Assembly: GCF_003955715.1 (NCBI RefSeq)
Contig: NZ_CP034463.1
Span: 310,001-374,000, forward strand
DNA length: 64,000 bases
Source: Streptomyces aquilus
Lineage (GTDB): Bacteria; Actinomycetota; Actinomycetes; Streptomycetales; Streptomycetaceae
Direction: 5' to 3'
Made by a program: the position numbers and the translations under genes
The notes under the pieces: generated by a model
Databases searched by the model: none
What the model was told of the DNA's origin: nothing
Seen by the model: only the letters and a program-made list of their open reading frames with translations
In this document: piece by piece, positions 7,249 to 15,339 of the stretch
Layout: each line of letters starts with the position of its first letter
How positions within the stretch are numbered: the first letter of the stretch is position 1

Positions 7249-8596
7249 GCCGGTCTCCGGGCTGTGCGGGCTCCTCTCCCCGGCGCGGTTCGCCGCGCGA
7301 GACGAATGCCTCCCGCGGGTGCTGCACCGACGCCAGCGACACGATGTCGCGGCCGTAGAGAAGGGCCGTGGCCCATACCGCGAACACACGCGTTTTGCGT
7401 TCCCAGCTCGGTATGGCCAGAACGTGGTAGCCACGGTGCATCAGCCAGGCCGGGAACCCCTTGATGACCAGGCCCCGGTACTGGAAGATGCCGCGGCCGA
7501 GCCCGAGTGTGGCCACCACACCGAGACTGCGGTGCACGTAGTCCTTGGCCGGACGGCCGCGCAGCGACGCCAGGATGTTCTTCGCCAGCCGTTTGCCCTG
7601 GCGGACGGCGTGCTGGGCGTTGGGCACGGTGTGCGCGCCCGGCCTCCCGGCCGCGAGATCGGGCACCGAGGCGTCGTCTCCCGCCGCCCAGACGTCGGGC
7701 ACCACCTCGGTGTCCGTGGTGACGCGCAGGTCCGCCCGTACGGTGAGCAGGCCCCGCTCGTCGACGGGCAGGTCACTGTGGTTGTGCACGATCGGGTTGG
7801 CGGCGTTGCCGGCCGTCCACACCAGCAGGCCCGAGTCGTACTCGGTGCCGTCCGACAGCCGCACCCGGCCGTCCTCGGCGGACACCAGCTGGGTGTTCAG
7901 GTGCACCCGCGCCCCCCGTTTCTCCAGTGAACGCACCACCCAGGCGCCCGGCCGGTCCGTGACCTCGGGCAGGATGCGGTCCCGTGCCTCGACCAGGTGG
8001 AAGGCCGGTTCGTCCGCGCCGATCTCCGGGTACTGCTTGAGCAACGCGGTTGCCAGGGCCAGCAGTTCACCAAATCCCTCCACTCCGGAGAATCCGCCAC
8101 CGACGACGGTGACGGTGAGCAGTTTGCTGCGTTCGGGCCCGCGCGGCAGACCGGCCGCACGGTCGAAGGAGGTGAGGAGGCGGTCGCGGATCGCCACCGC
8201 CTCCTCGACATGCTTGAGTCCGTACGCCTGATCGCTCAGGCCCGGGATCGGGAAGGTCCGGGTGACCGCCCCCGCCGTCACCACCAGGACGTCGTAGTGC
8301 AGGTCGAGGGACGGCCCGGACTCCGGACGGACCGTGACCGTGCGCGCGCTGTGCCGGATCTCCGTCACCGAGCCCGCCACCAGACGTGTGCGGCGCAAGT
8401 GACGGCGGAGCGAGACCGCCGCGTGACGGGCCTCCACCGAACCGGCCACGACCTCGGGCAGGAAGGGCTGGTACGTCATGTACGGGCGGGGGTCGACAAC
8501 GGTGACGCGCGCCTCGCCCGGCCGCAGCCTCTTCTCCAGACCCCACGCGGTGCAGAAGCCCGCGTACCCGCCGCCCACGATCAAGATCTCACGCAC
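7238..8596 (-). CDS. ndh: Type II NADH dehydrogenase (NDH-2)
   Basis: The 452-residue flavoprotein has an N-terminal FAD site (LIVGGGYAGFCTAWGLEKR), a second NADH-binding dinucleotide motif (VVGGGFSGVEGFGEL), WTAGN and the FAD-contacting VWAAGDDASVPD. The C-terminal part carries the amphipathic membrane-anchoring region of NDH-2. It oxidises NADH and reduces menaquinone without pumping protons. The start is GTG 8596 behind AGGA. With the cytochrome b copy it suggests respiratory re-routing within the regulon. Confidence 0.88.
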   Translation of the reverse strand: MREILIVGGGYAGFCTAWGLEKRLRPGEARVTVVDPRPYMTYQPFLPEVVAGSVEARHAAVSLRRHLRRTRLVAGSVTEIRHSARTVTVRPESGPSLDLHYDVLVVTAGAVTRTFPIPGLSDQAYGLKHVEEAVAIRDRLLTSFDRAAGLPRGPERSKLLTVTVVGGGFSGVEGFGELLALATALLKQYPEIGADEPAFHLVEARDRILPEVTDRPGAWVVRSLEKRGARVHLNTQLVSAEDGRVRLSDGTEYDSGLLVWTAGNAANPIVHNHSDLPVDERGLLTVRADLRVTTDTEVVPDVWAAGDDASVPDLAAGRPGAHTVPNAQHAVRQGKRLAKNILASLRGRPAKDYVHRSLGVVATLGLGRGIFQYRGLVIKGFPAWLMHRGYHVLAIPSWERKTRVFAVWATALLYGRDIVSLASVQHPREAFVSRGEPRRGEEPAQPGDRLTA

Positions 8597-8630
8597 GGTG
8601 TCCTCAGTTCCTCTCGGTGCTCACCCTCTA

Positions 8631-8657
8631 GACCGGTCGACGACAGCCGGTGTGACA
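8631..8657 (-). promoter_or_regulatory. ECF41-type promoter for ndh
   Basis: Minus-strand TGTCACA (8657-8651), 17 bases, GTC (8633-8631, context CGGTCTAGAG). The leader to GTG 8596 is about 30 bases. Confidence 0.8.
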
Positions 8658-8795
8658 CGGTGGTCGGATGACGGGCCAAGGCCCAACGCTCCCCATGCGC
8701 GTACCTCTGCACCCACATGTCGGTGCGGTCAATCATGCGAGCACGGATGAGTACCAGCGGTGACTCACACCGAAAGACATCAGTTCGGAGTCGGC

Positions 8796-9482
8796 ATGCT
8801 GTCCGAACCGTCCGCGCTGATCGTCCGCACCACGTTCCCCGCCGTGGGTGCCTCCCTCGGTAGCATCACGGAGCTGTTCTACCGCCGCATGTTCGAGGAA
8901 CAGCCGGAGCTGCTGGGCGACTTGTTCAACCGGGCGAACCAGGCCAGCGGCACCCAGCGCGAAGCGCTCGCCGGTGCCGTCGCTGTCTTCGCGACCGCGC
9001 TCGTGGAACACCCGACAAGCGCCCCGACGCCGTGCTGGTCCGCATCGCGAGCAAGCACGCCTCGCTCGGCATCACCTCGGACCAGTACACGCTGGTCGCC
9101 CGTCACCTCCTCGGGGCCGTGGCCGAGGTCCTCGGCGAAGCCGTGACCCCGGAGGTGGCCGAGCGCCACGAGGAGACGCCGGACGCGGTCTCCCTCGTCC
9201 TGCGTCGCGCCGACGGGGCGCCGACCGTTCCGTTCGTCCCGCCAGTACGTCAGCGTTCGGGTCGAACTGCCCGACGGAGCCCACCAGATACGGCAGTACG
9301 GCCTCTCCTCGGGGGGCCTGGCCGGCATCGCCCGTCTCTCCCCCGCGCCCGACGCCACGGCGTTCCCTGTGCGGCCCGTGGCCTTCATGAAGGCCGTCCG
9401 CTCCGACCTCCTGGCCCACGGGCTGAGTCACCAGTCCGTCCACTACGAGGTGTTCGGCCCCGACCTCTGGCTCAGCAAGTAG
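8796..9482 (+). pseudogene. hmp: Decayed flavohaemoglobin (hmp) gene
   Basis: From ATG 8796 the frame encodes the globin start (SEPSALIVRTTFPAVG, FYRRMFEEQPELL, FNRANQASGTQREAL). The frame shifts near 9010 to continue RIASKHASLGITSDQY and HLLGAVAEVLGEA. Another shift near 9240 gives the FAD-domain piece QYVSVRVELPDGAHQIRQY, and the end FMKAVRSDLLAHGL to FGPDLWLSK resembles the tail of the NAD domain. Most of the FAD and NAD domains is missing. An intact enzyme would detoxify nitric oxide; this copy cannot. No ECF41-type element is present upstream. Confidence 0.85.
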
Positions 9483-9521
9483 TCACCCGCCGTGTGGCGG
9501 ACACCGGAAAGAACCCCACCA

Positions 9522-10270
9522 GTGAGCGAGAAGATGTGCTCGCGGCCGCAGCCGGATGCCGCGCACGGACCTCAGGGAACACCCAGGCCACAGCAGCGCC
9601 CGGCTGCGGCGCCGTCGGGGCAAGGCCCCGCCGGGGCGCTGCGCGCCGACGCGGAACGCAATCGCCAACGCATCCTGCGGCGGCTCGCCGGCTTCTGTCC
9701 CGTGAGGGGCTCGGCGTCCCGATGACCGCCATCGCACGCGAGGCCGGCGTCGGCAACACCACGCTGTTCCGCCGGTTCGGCATGAGGGAGCAGCTCATCG
9801 ACGCCGCTTTCACGGACCGTGTGGAGACCCACCACAGCCTGGTGGCGGCCTGCTCCGACGATCCGGACACGTGGCAGGGCTTCGCCGACTACGTCCGCGG
9901 TCTGTCCGCCCTGCGGGCCGCGGATCCGACCTTCGTGGAGGTCCTGACCATGACCTTTCCCGGTGGCGTCGTCGAGACTCGACGCGCCGAAGCGGCCCGC
10001 GGTGCGCTCAGGACCATCTCCCGGGCCAGGGAGGCCGGTTATCTGCGCCAGAACTTCGACGACCGCGACCTCACGCTGATACTGCCGGCCAACTCGGGGA
10101 CCCTGCGCGCGAGCGGCGCCACGGCCCCCAAGGCCTCACACCGCCTGGTGGCGCAACTGCTGCGTGCCTACGCCACCGCCGACGCTCCGGTCGAACCGGT
10201 GCCGGAGGCTCCGCAGCGCACGGAGCTCTATCACACCATGATCGGGGTCATCCGGTCCCGGACCGCCTGA
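9522..10270 (+). pseudogene. TetR-family regulator disrupted by a frameshift
   Basis: The frame around 9522-9680 encodes an arginine-rich start and the TetR helix-1 piece RADAERNRQRIL. At about 9678-9685 (a CTGCGGCGGC run) homology moves to another frame: AARRLLSREGLGVPMTAIAREAGVGNTTLFRRFG, the recognition helix, then a C-terminal ligand domain ending VIRSRTA. Joined, the two pieces give a normal TetR of about 210 residues. A sequencing error in a GC run is possible; otherwise it is a recent pseudogene. A starter at 9722 would lack helix 1. Confidence 0.72.
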
Positions 10271-10406
10271 CGGACCGAGGTGGCCGCCCCCGCTGCGAGG
10301 ACGGTGAGCCGTCCCGCCGCGGGGGCCGTCGTACCCGACCGTCGTCGTCCTCATACGCAAGAACCGAGTGTGACACGATGCATGACGATGCGTTGATACT
10401 GTGCAC

Positions 10407-10433
10407 TCGACTATACGCACAGCGTATAGTCGA
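10407..10433. promoter_or_regulatory. Perfect palindrome, probable repressor operator
   Basis: Two 12-base arms (10407-10418 and 10422-10433, core CGACTATACGC) are perfect inverted repeats around ACA. It is AT-rich compared with its surroundings and lies 90 bases upstream of the FtsX-type permease. The broken TetR gene next door is the obvious candidate for its regulator. Confidence 0.72.
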
Positions 10434-10522
10434 CCCGGCAACGCAGACGGCGCTCACGCCCTGCCGCTGCCCATCCCTGCGCCCCGAGACGGCGCCCTGC
10501 CCGCAATACATTCAAGGGGAAC

Positions 10523-12868
10523 ATGGTGAGCCCACCTGTACGTCGGCGCCTCGGAGGTCTCCGCGCGCTCGCCTTCGGCGCTCGACTCGCGCTCTTCGGT
10601 GGGCGCAACAGCGCAATCCGCACGTCATTGACCGCTGTCGGAGTAGGGCTGGGGGTGGCCATGCTGCTGTTCGCCGCATCGGTGCCGACCGTCAGAAACC
10701 ACCGGGACCAGCGGATCCATCAGCGCATCGATGTCAACCTCAGCGACCGCGCCATCACACGCTCGGATCACACTGTTCTTGTCAGGGACATCGACACCGT
10801 GTTCCGCGGCGAGAAGATCCGAGGGCGCATGGTGCAGCCGGAGGGGCCCGCGGCACCGCTGCCGCCCGGAGTCCTGCGCTACCCGCGCCCCGGAGAGATG
10901 GTGGTGTCTCCCGCACTGCACAAACTGCTGAACGCACCTGGAAACGGACTGCTGCGCGAGCGCCTCGCCCATCCCATCGCGGGTGAGATCGGCGATGCAG
11001 GTCTGCTCGCCCCGGGCGAGCACGTCTTCTATCTGGTCGCGAACCACATGGCCCCCGATGCGGGCCCAACGCGACGGCTCGACCACTTCGGCAAGACCTA
11101 CCCGAGGAAGCCCCTTCCCCCCGAACTCCTCCTCCTCTGCATCGCCGGAATCGTCGTACTGCTCGTGCCCGTGGGTGCCTTCATCGCCGCGGCCGTACGG
11201 TTCGGCGGTGAGCGACGGGACCGGCGGCTGGCCGCCCTGCGCTTGGTCGGCGCGAACCGCGGGATGACCGCCACCATCGCCGCAGGCGAGGTCGCGCTCA
11301 GCACACTGGCAGGTACAGCTCTGGGTGTGGTCCTTTTTATGACGGGGCGTCAGTTCGCGGGAACGGTGGAGCTACAGGGGCTCGGTGTCTTCCCCCAAGA
11401 TCTCACGCCTCAGCCCCTGCTGGCGGCGCTCGTGGTCGTCGCCGTACTCTCGCTCTCCCTCGGCATCACTCAACTGTCGATGCACAAGGTGGCCGTAGAG
11501 CCCCTGGGAGTCGTCCGGAAGTCCGGCAGCACCTCGCGCCGCCTGTGGTGGCGTATCGCACTTCCTCTGCTCGGACTGATTCTGCTGCGCCTCTCCGTGC
11601 GCAGCCCTGCGGACCTGCACGGCACCTCCGGGGTCGTCCTGCTGCTCATCGGCATGCTCTCGCTGCTCGTCGGAGTCACCGCGGTGCTGCCCTGGGCCGT
11701 GGAACGCCTCACCCGGTTGCTCGGCGGCTTCGGCCCGCTGCCTTGGCAACTAGCCGTGCGCGGCTTGCAGTTGAACGGCGAGGCCACCAGCCGCTCGGTC
11801 AACGGGATCGCGGTGGCGGTGGCAGGAGCCGTGGCGCTCCAGACCCTCCTCACCGGACTGGCCCACAACCCGGTGGACAGCACCGCCCGGGGGGCATACG
11901 GCCCCTCCGCCTCCACACGCGTCGCTGTCGCCCGCCTGGACGACGGCGGGACGCGAGGGGCGGCCTACGCCCCCGTGCTCGCCACGACTCCTGGCGTGCA
12001 ACGGGCCGTTGAGTTCAGGGAGTTGTCGATGAGCCCCCTGAACGGTGGTTTTCCTCAGACCGTCCTCATCGCCGACTGCGCTCATTTGCGCCTGCTGGCA
12101 CAGTTGCCTTCCTGTTCCGACGGGGACGCGTTTCTCACCGCTCCTCCGGGCACGGACACCAGGCACGACCTGACCACATGGGCGGCCGGCATGAAACTGC
12201 GCATGGACATGTACGGTCCCCGCTGGACTGTCCCGCACATCGCCGCAACCGTCCGTGCGACCCCCGCCTATCCGGCGGCGGTTTCCTCTGAACGGACCCT
12301 GCTGGCCACCCCCGAGGCGGCCGGGCACACCGCCATCGCACACGCCGTCAGCACGGTCGGCCTCACCTATGCGACCGGGTTCGAAGACGTGGAGGATCAC
12401 ATCCGCACCGCAGCAGCACGGCTGGACCCGGCCTTCAGCGTCGAATTTCCTGGAAAGTCGCAGGGCAACCCTGCCCTCGACGGCGTCAGGCGGGCTTTGC
12501 TGGCGGGGGTGACCGCCGTACTGGTACTGATCGCGGCGAGCATGCTGCTCGGTGCGCTCGAACAGGTTCGCGAGCGCGCACGAGTGCTGTCCGTACTCGT
12601 CGCGTTCGGCACGCCCCGTCGTACGCTCGCCACATCCGTCTTCTTGCAGTCCGTACTGCCCGTCGGACTTGGTTTGCTCGTGGCGGAGTCGATCGGGACG
12701 GCCCTCGGCAGCTCGCTGCTCGATCTCGTCGGAATACCTGCGCCACGCAACTGGAGCACCCTGCTGGCCATCGCCGGCATCGGGGCGACTGTCTCGCTGG
12801 GTGTCACCCTGTTGACCCTGCCGGCGTTGTGGCGTTCGACGCGACCGCAGGGACTGCGTCACGAGTGA
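10523..12868 (+). CDS. FtsX-type ABC transporter permease
   Basis: The 781-residue membrane protein has an N-terminal helix, a large extracellular region, and a first FtsX block (LAALRLVGANRGMTATIAAGEVALSTLAGTALGVV). Further helices follow, then a second FtsX block near the C-terminus (VRERARVLSVLVAFGTPRRTL). This two-block layout is that of MacB/LolC-like permeases in antimicrobial-peptide or lipoprotein transport. An ATPase partner is normally encoded beside it, but none is here, so it depends on a distant ATPase or has lost it. The ATG at 10523 follows AAGGGGAAC. Codon use is slightly less GC-biased than in its neighbours. Expression is probably set by the palindrome at 10407. Confidence 0.82.
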   Translation: MVSPPVRRRLGGLRALAFGARLALFGGRNSAIRTSLTAVGVGLGVAMLLFAASVPTVRNHRDQRIHQRIDVNLSDRAITRSDHTVLVRDIDTVFRGEKIRGRMVQPEGPAAPLPPGVLRYPRPGEMVVSPALHKLLNAPGNGLLRERLAHPIAGEIGDAGLLAPGEHVFYLVANHMAPDAGPTRRLDHFGKTYPRKPLPPELLLLCIAGIVVLLVPVGAFIAAAVRFGGERRDRRLAALRLVGANRGMTATIAAGEVALSTLAGTALGVVLFMTGRQFAGTVELQGLGVFPQDLTPQPLLAALVVVAVLSLSLGITQLSMHKVAVEPLGVVRKSGSTSRRLWWRIALPLLGLILLRLSVRSPADLHGTSGVVLLLIGMLSLLVGVTAVLPWAVERLTRLLGGFGPLPWQLAVRGLQLNGEATSRSVNGIAVAVAGAVALQTLLTGLAHNPVDSTARGAYGPSASTRVAVARLDDGGTRGAAYAPVLATTPGVQRAVEFRELSMSPLNGGFPQTVLIADCAHLRLLAQLPSCSDGDAFLTAPPGTDTRHDLTTWAAGMKLRMDMYGPRWTVPHIAATVRATPAYPAAVSSERTLLATPEAAGHTAIAHAVSTVGLTYATGFEDVEDHIRTAAARLDPAFSVEFPGKSQGNPALDGVRRALLAGVTAVLVLIAASMLLGALEQVRERARVLSVLVAFGTPRRTLATSVFLQSVLPVGLGLLVAESIGTALGSSLLDLVGIPAPRNWSTLLAIAGIGATVSLGVTLLTLPALWRSTRPQGLRHE

Positions 12869-13107
12869 CATGGCGGAGACCTGGCCCCGGACCGGTGGAC
12901 AGTGAGGGCATCGGGGCACGGTCATCGCCCCGTTCCGCCGTCGCGGGCTCGGTGGCACGACAGAAAGCGCAGTACGCCACGGATCAGGCCGCCCAAGACA
13001 GGTCCCCGTCCGCGTCGCCAATCGGATCACCGGCTCCGCGACGACCGCACTGTCGGCCCCACGGTCCGCCGTTGCCAACACGGCACGGCGGCCGTGCCGG
13101 TACGGCC

Positions 13108-13893
13108 TCAGATCAGTTCAAGCCCGCCGTCGACCGTGATCACCTGGCCGGTCGCATGGCGTCCGGCGGGCTCGGCCAGCCGCAGGACCCAGTGGGCCAC
13201 CTCTTCCGTCCTGGCGATGTGGTGCGTCGGAATGCGCTCACGCTCGTAGGCGTATACGTCGTTGGCTGCTTCAGGGCTGAGACCGGCGTGCAACATGACA
13301 TCCGTCTGGGTCGGGCCCGGAGCGACCGAGTTGACCCGGATGCCTTCGCCGGCGAGTTCCAGCGCCCAGCTGCGTGTCATCTGCTCGATGGCCGCCTTCG
13401 TGGCCGCGTAGTGCGCACCACCGGCCATCGGACGATGCCCGTACGTACTGGACAGGTTGATGATCGTGCCGGAAGTCTCCCGCAGGTGGGGCAGGGCGGC
13501 GTGGGCAAGCAGGCTGGGCGCCACGACATTGAGTTCGAGAAGGCGGAGAACGACCTCTTTGTCGGTCTCGGCCAGGGGCATGACCGCTGTCGCTCCAGCG
13601 TTGTTGATCAAGTAGTCGAGGCGACCCCACTTTTGGACAGCGGTGCTGACGATCTCAGCGGGTGCCCCATCCTGGCAGACATCGATCGCCAAAACCTCGA
13701 TGTTCCCGTTGGCGGCTGCTATCTCCTTCAACGGCTCTTCACGGCGGCCCACTCCGAGCACATGTACCCCGGCTTCCGCGAACGTGAGGGCAATGGCACG
13801 TCCGATGCCCGAGCCCGCCCCGGTGACGATCGCAACGTGCTTGCGGCTCTGCGCGGACGGGTCGGCGTCAGCGTCGTAAAACATCTTGGCCAT
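13108..13893 (-). CDS. Short-chain dehydrogenase with an ilvC-like N-terminus
   Basis: This is a 261-residue classical SDR with the cofactor motif TGAGSGIGRA, the NNAGA motif, the catalytic Ser (LSSTYGH) and YAATK. Before the Rossmann fold it has an unusual start, MAKMFYDADADPS, which matches the first residues of the ketol-acid reductoisomerase in this window ([13 protein letters not shown]). The ribosome-site region and an upstream 25-base motif are also shared with that gene. The ordinary SDR domain begins near residue 18. Substrate unknown. The ATG 13893 has GAAGGAA upstream. Confidence 0.87.
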   Translation of the reverse strand: MAKMFYDADADPSAQSRKHVAIVTGAGSGIGRAIALTFAEAGVHVLGVGRREEPLKEIAAANGNIEVLAIDVCQDGAPAEIVSTAVQKWGRLDYLINNAGATAVMPLAETDKEVVLRLLELNVVAPSLLAHAALPHLRETSGTIINLSSTYGHRPMAGGAHYAATKAAIEQMTRSWALELAGEGIRVNSVAPGPTQTDVMLHAGLSPEAANDVYAYERERIPTHHIARTEEVAHWVLRLAEPAGRHATGQVITVDGGLELI

Positions 13894-13958
13894 GGTGATT
13901 CCTTCACTCGTGGTCTTGCAAAACGGTGGGTGACCACCCGCCGTCAAGAAGCCGTAAC

Positions 13959-13983
13959 AACATTACCGCATCACATGTTGTCA
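13959..13983 (-). promoter_or_regulatory. Operator-like motif shared with ilvC, upstream of the SDR
   Basis: The plus strand reads AACATTACCGCATC then ACATGTTGTCA. It agrees at 19 of 25 bases with 27135-27159 upstream of ilvC. Both lie about 70 bases before the start codon and have AACA...TGTT arms. A further ACAACGATGTTGT palindrome lies just beyond (about 14000-14012). A common regulator is inferred. Confidence 0.6.
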
Positions 13984-14227
13984 TCCATTTGCGCCACACA
14001 ACGATGTTGTCGGTCACACCTGACAAAGCCCCACCAGGGCCGCGGGGACTCGTTCCGGAACAGTGTGATAGTGAATGTCGTTCGTGTAGTCTCACAGGTC
14101 ACTGCGGTGGCTCAGCAGGAGCCGCACGGTGACGGCCGTCCGTGAGTGGCTGGGGAAGGTAGCCGTTCGCCGACGCATCCAGGTCGACGCACACTGTGAT
14201 GTGCAGAACCACGAGGCGAGGAAGACA
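13984..14227. other. Intergenic region between SDR and GNAT genes
   Basis: Apart from the ACAACGATGTTGT palindrome near 14000-14012 I see no reading frame or ECF41-type element here. The region must hold the promoter of the GNAT gene, which I cannot place. Confidence 0.5.
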
Positions 14228-15067
14228 GTGGCAATGGTGAATCCGGCGAGCCCGACCAGCGCGTCGGACGACGGGACACGAAGCACCGCGGCCTCCGGGG
14301 AACCCGGCGCCATGGCATCGGTGTTCGCCAACTTCCGTCAGTACCTCATGGGATGGGGTACGCACAGCCCTGCGGGCAACACCGTCGACCAGTTCCGCAG
14401 CGGGCTTGCCACCCCGCAGTTCAACGGCGTCGTACGCGTAGGGTCGGTGTCTGCGGACGAGGCGGACGTGACGGCCGTCCGCGAGGAGTTCGCGAGCGTT
14501 CCCTGGTGGTGGTGGGTGGGACCCGACAGCCCCGAGGACACCGCCGACGTCCTGCGGCGCCACGGTGGACGAGAGCTCGCGGCCCTGCCCGTGATGGTGC
14601 TCCCGCTCGACGAACCGGCGGCCCCGGGCACGGTCCCCGACACCGCTCGCACCGGTTTGCGGGTGGAGCCGGTCCGGGACGGTCAACGGCTCGCCGAGTT
14701 GGTCCGGACTTACCGGGCGTCGATGGGGGTCGAGCCCGGTCTGGAGGCCGAGATGGTGCGCATCGAGTCGCGGCGCGAGGACAACGCCGACATCGTCCGA
14801 CTGGCCGCCGTGCTGGAGGGCCGAGTGGTCGGGACGACCGTGGTGATCACCGCCCACGGGGTGGCCGGGATCTTCCTAGTCCACGTGAGCGAAGCACATC
14901 GCCGACGGGGCGTCGGTGCGGCCCTGACGACCGCCGCGCTCCAGGTGGGACGGGAGCGCGGGATGCGCCGCGCCGCGCTGGTCGCCAGCCCCGCGGGCGA
15001 ACCGCTGTACCGGCGTTTCGGCTTCACGACAACATCCGAGTACCGGCTGTTCGCCTTCCCCGCCTGA
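14228..15067 (+). CDS. GNAT-family acetyltransferase
   Basis: The 279-residue product has a variable N-terminal half, rich in Trp around VPWWWWVGPDSPED, and a C-terminal GNAT fold. The acetyl-CoA loop reads HRRRGVGAALTTAALQVGRERG, followed by LYRRFGF, the usual final strand motif. It should transfer an acetyl group from acetyl-CoA to an unknown amine. GTG 14228 is chosen for the GAGGAAG just upstream; ATG 14311 is a shorter alternative. It stands alone. Confidence 0.8.
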   Translation: MAMVNPASPTSASDDGTRSTAASGEPGAMASVFANFRQYLMGWGTHSPAGNTVDQFRSGLATPQFNGVVRVGSVSADEADVTAVREEFASVPWWWWVGPDSPEDTADVLRRHGGRELAALPVMVLPLDEPAAPGTVPDTARTGLRVEPVRDGQRLAELVRTYRASMGVEPGLEAEMVRIESRREDNADIVRLAAVLEGRVVGTTVVITAHGVAGIFLVHVSEAHRRRGVGAALTTAALQVGRERGMRRAALVASPAGEPLYRRFGFTTTSEYRLFAFPA

Positions 15068-15339
15068 GCCGCAGCCCGGCCCGGGACGCGGGGCAAGCGC
15101 CGCCCCTCCGACCTCCGCGCCGACGCTGCCGTGCCTTTGCCCGGACGGCGGGCCCGCACCGGGACTTCGGCTGCCGGGACGACCGGTCGGGTTGGCGAGT
15201 TCACCGCGCTCGCCTCCCCCGACGAAGTCGTCTCGCGCGATGGCCCCGGCCCGTACTGTGGCGTGGGTCTGGTCGACGGTGCGCCGTCCCCCGTAGGCGC
15301 CCGGTCCCCCGCGGATTCGTGATGTCTGTCGACTGCAAC

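Noticed and set aside
10352-10380. TGTCACA on the minus strand near 10370
   Set aside because: No GTC at the right spacing, and only a plus-strand pseudogene lies in the transcribed direction.
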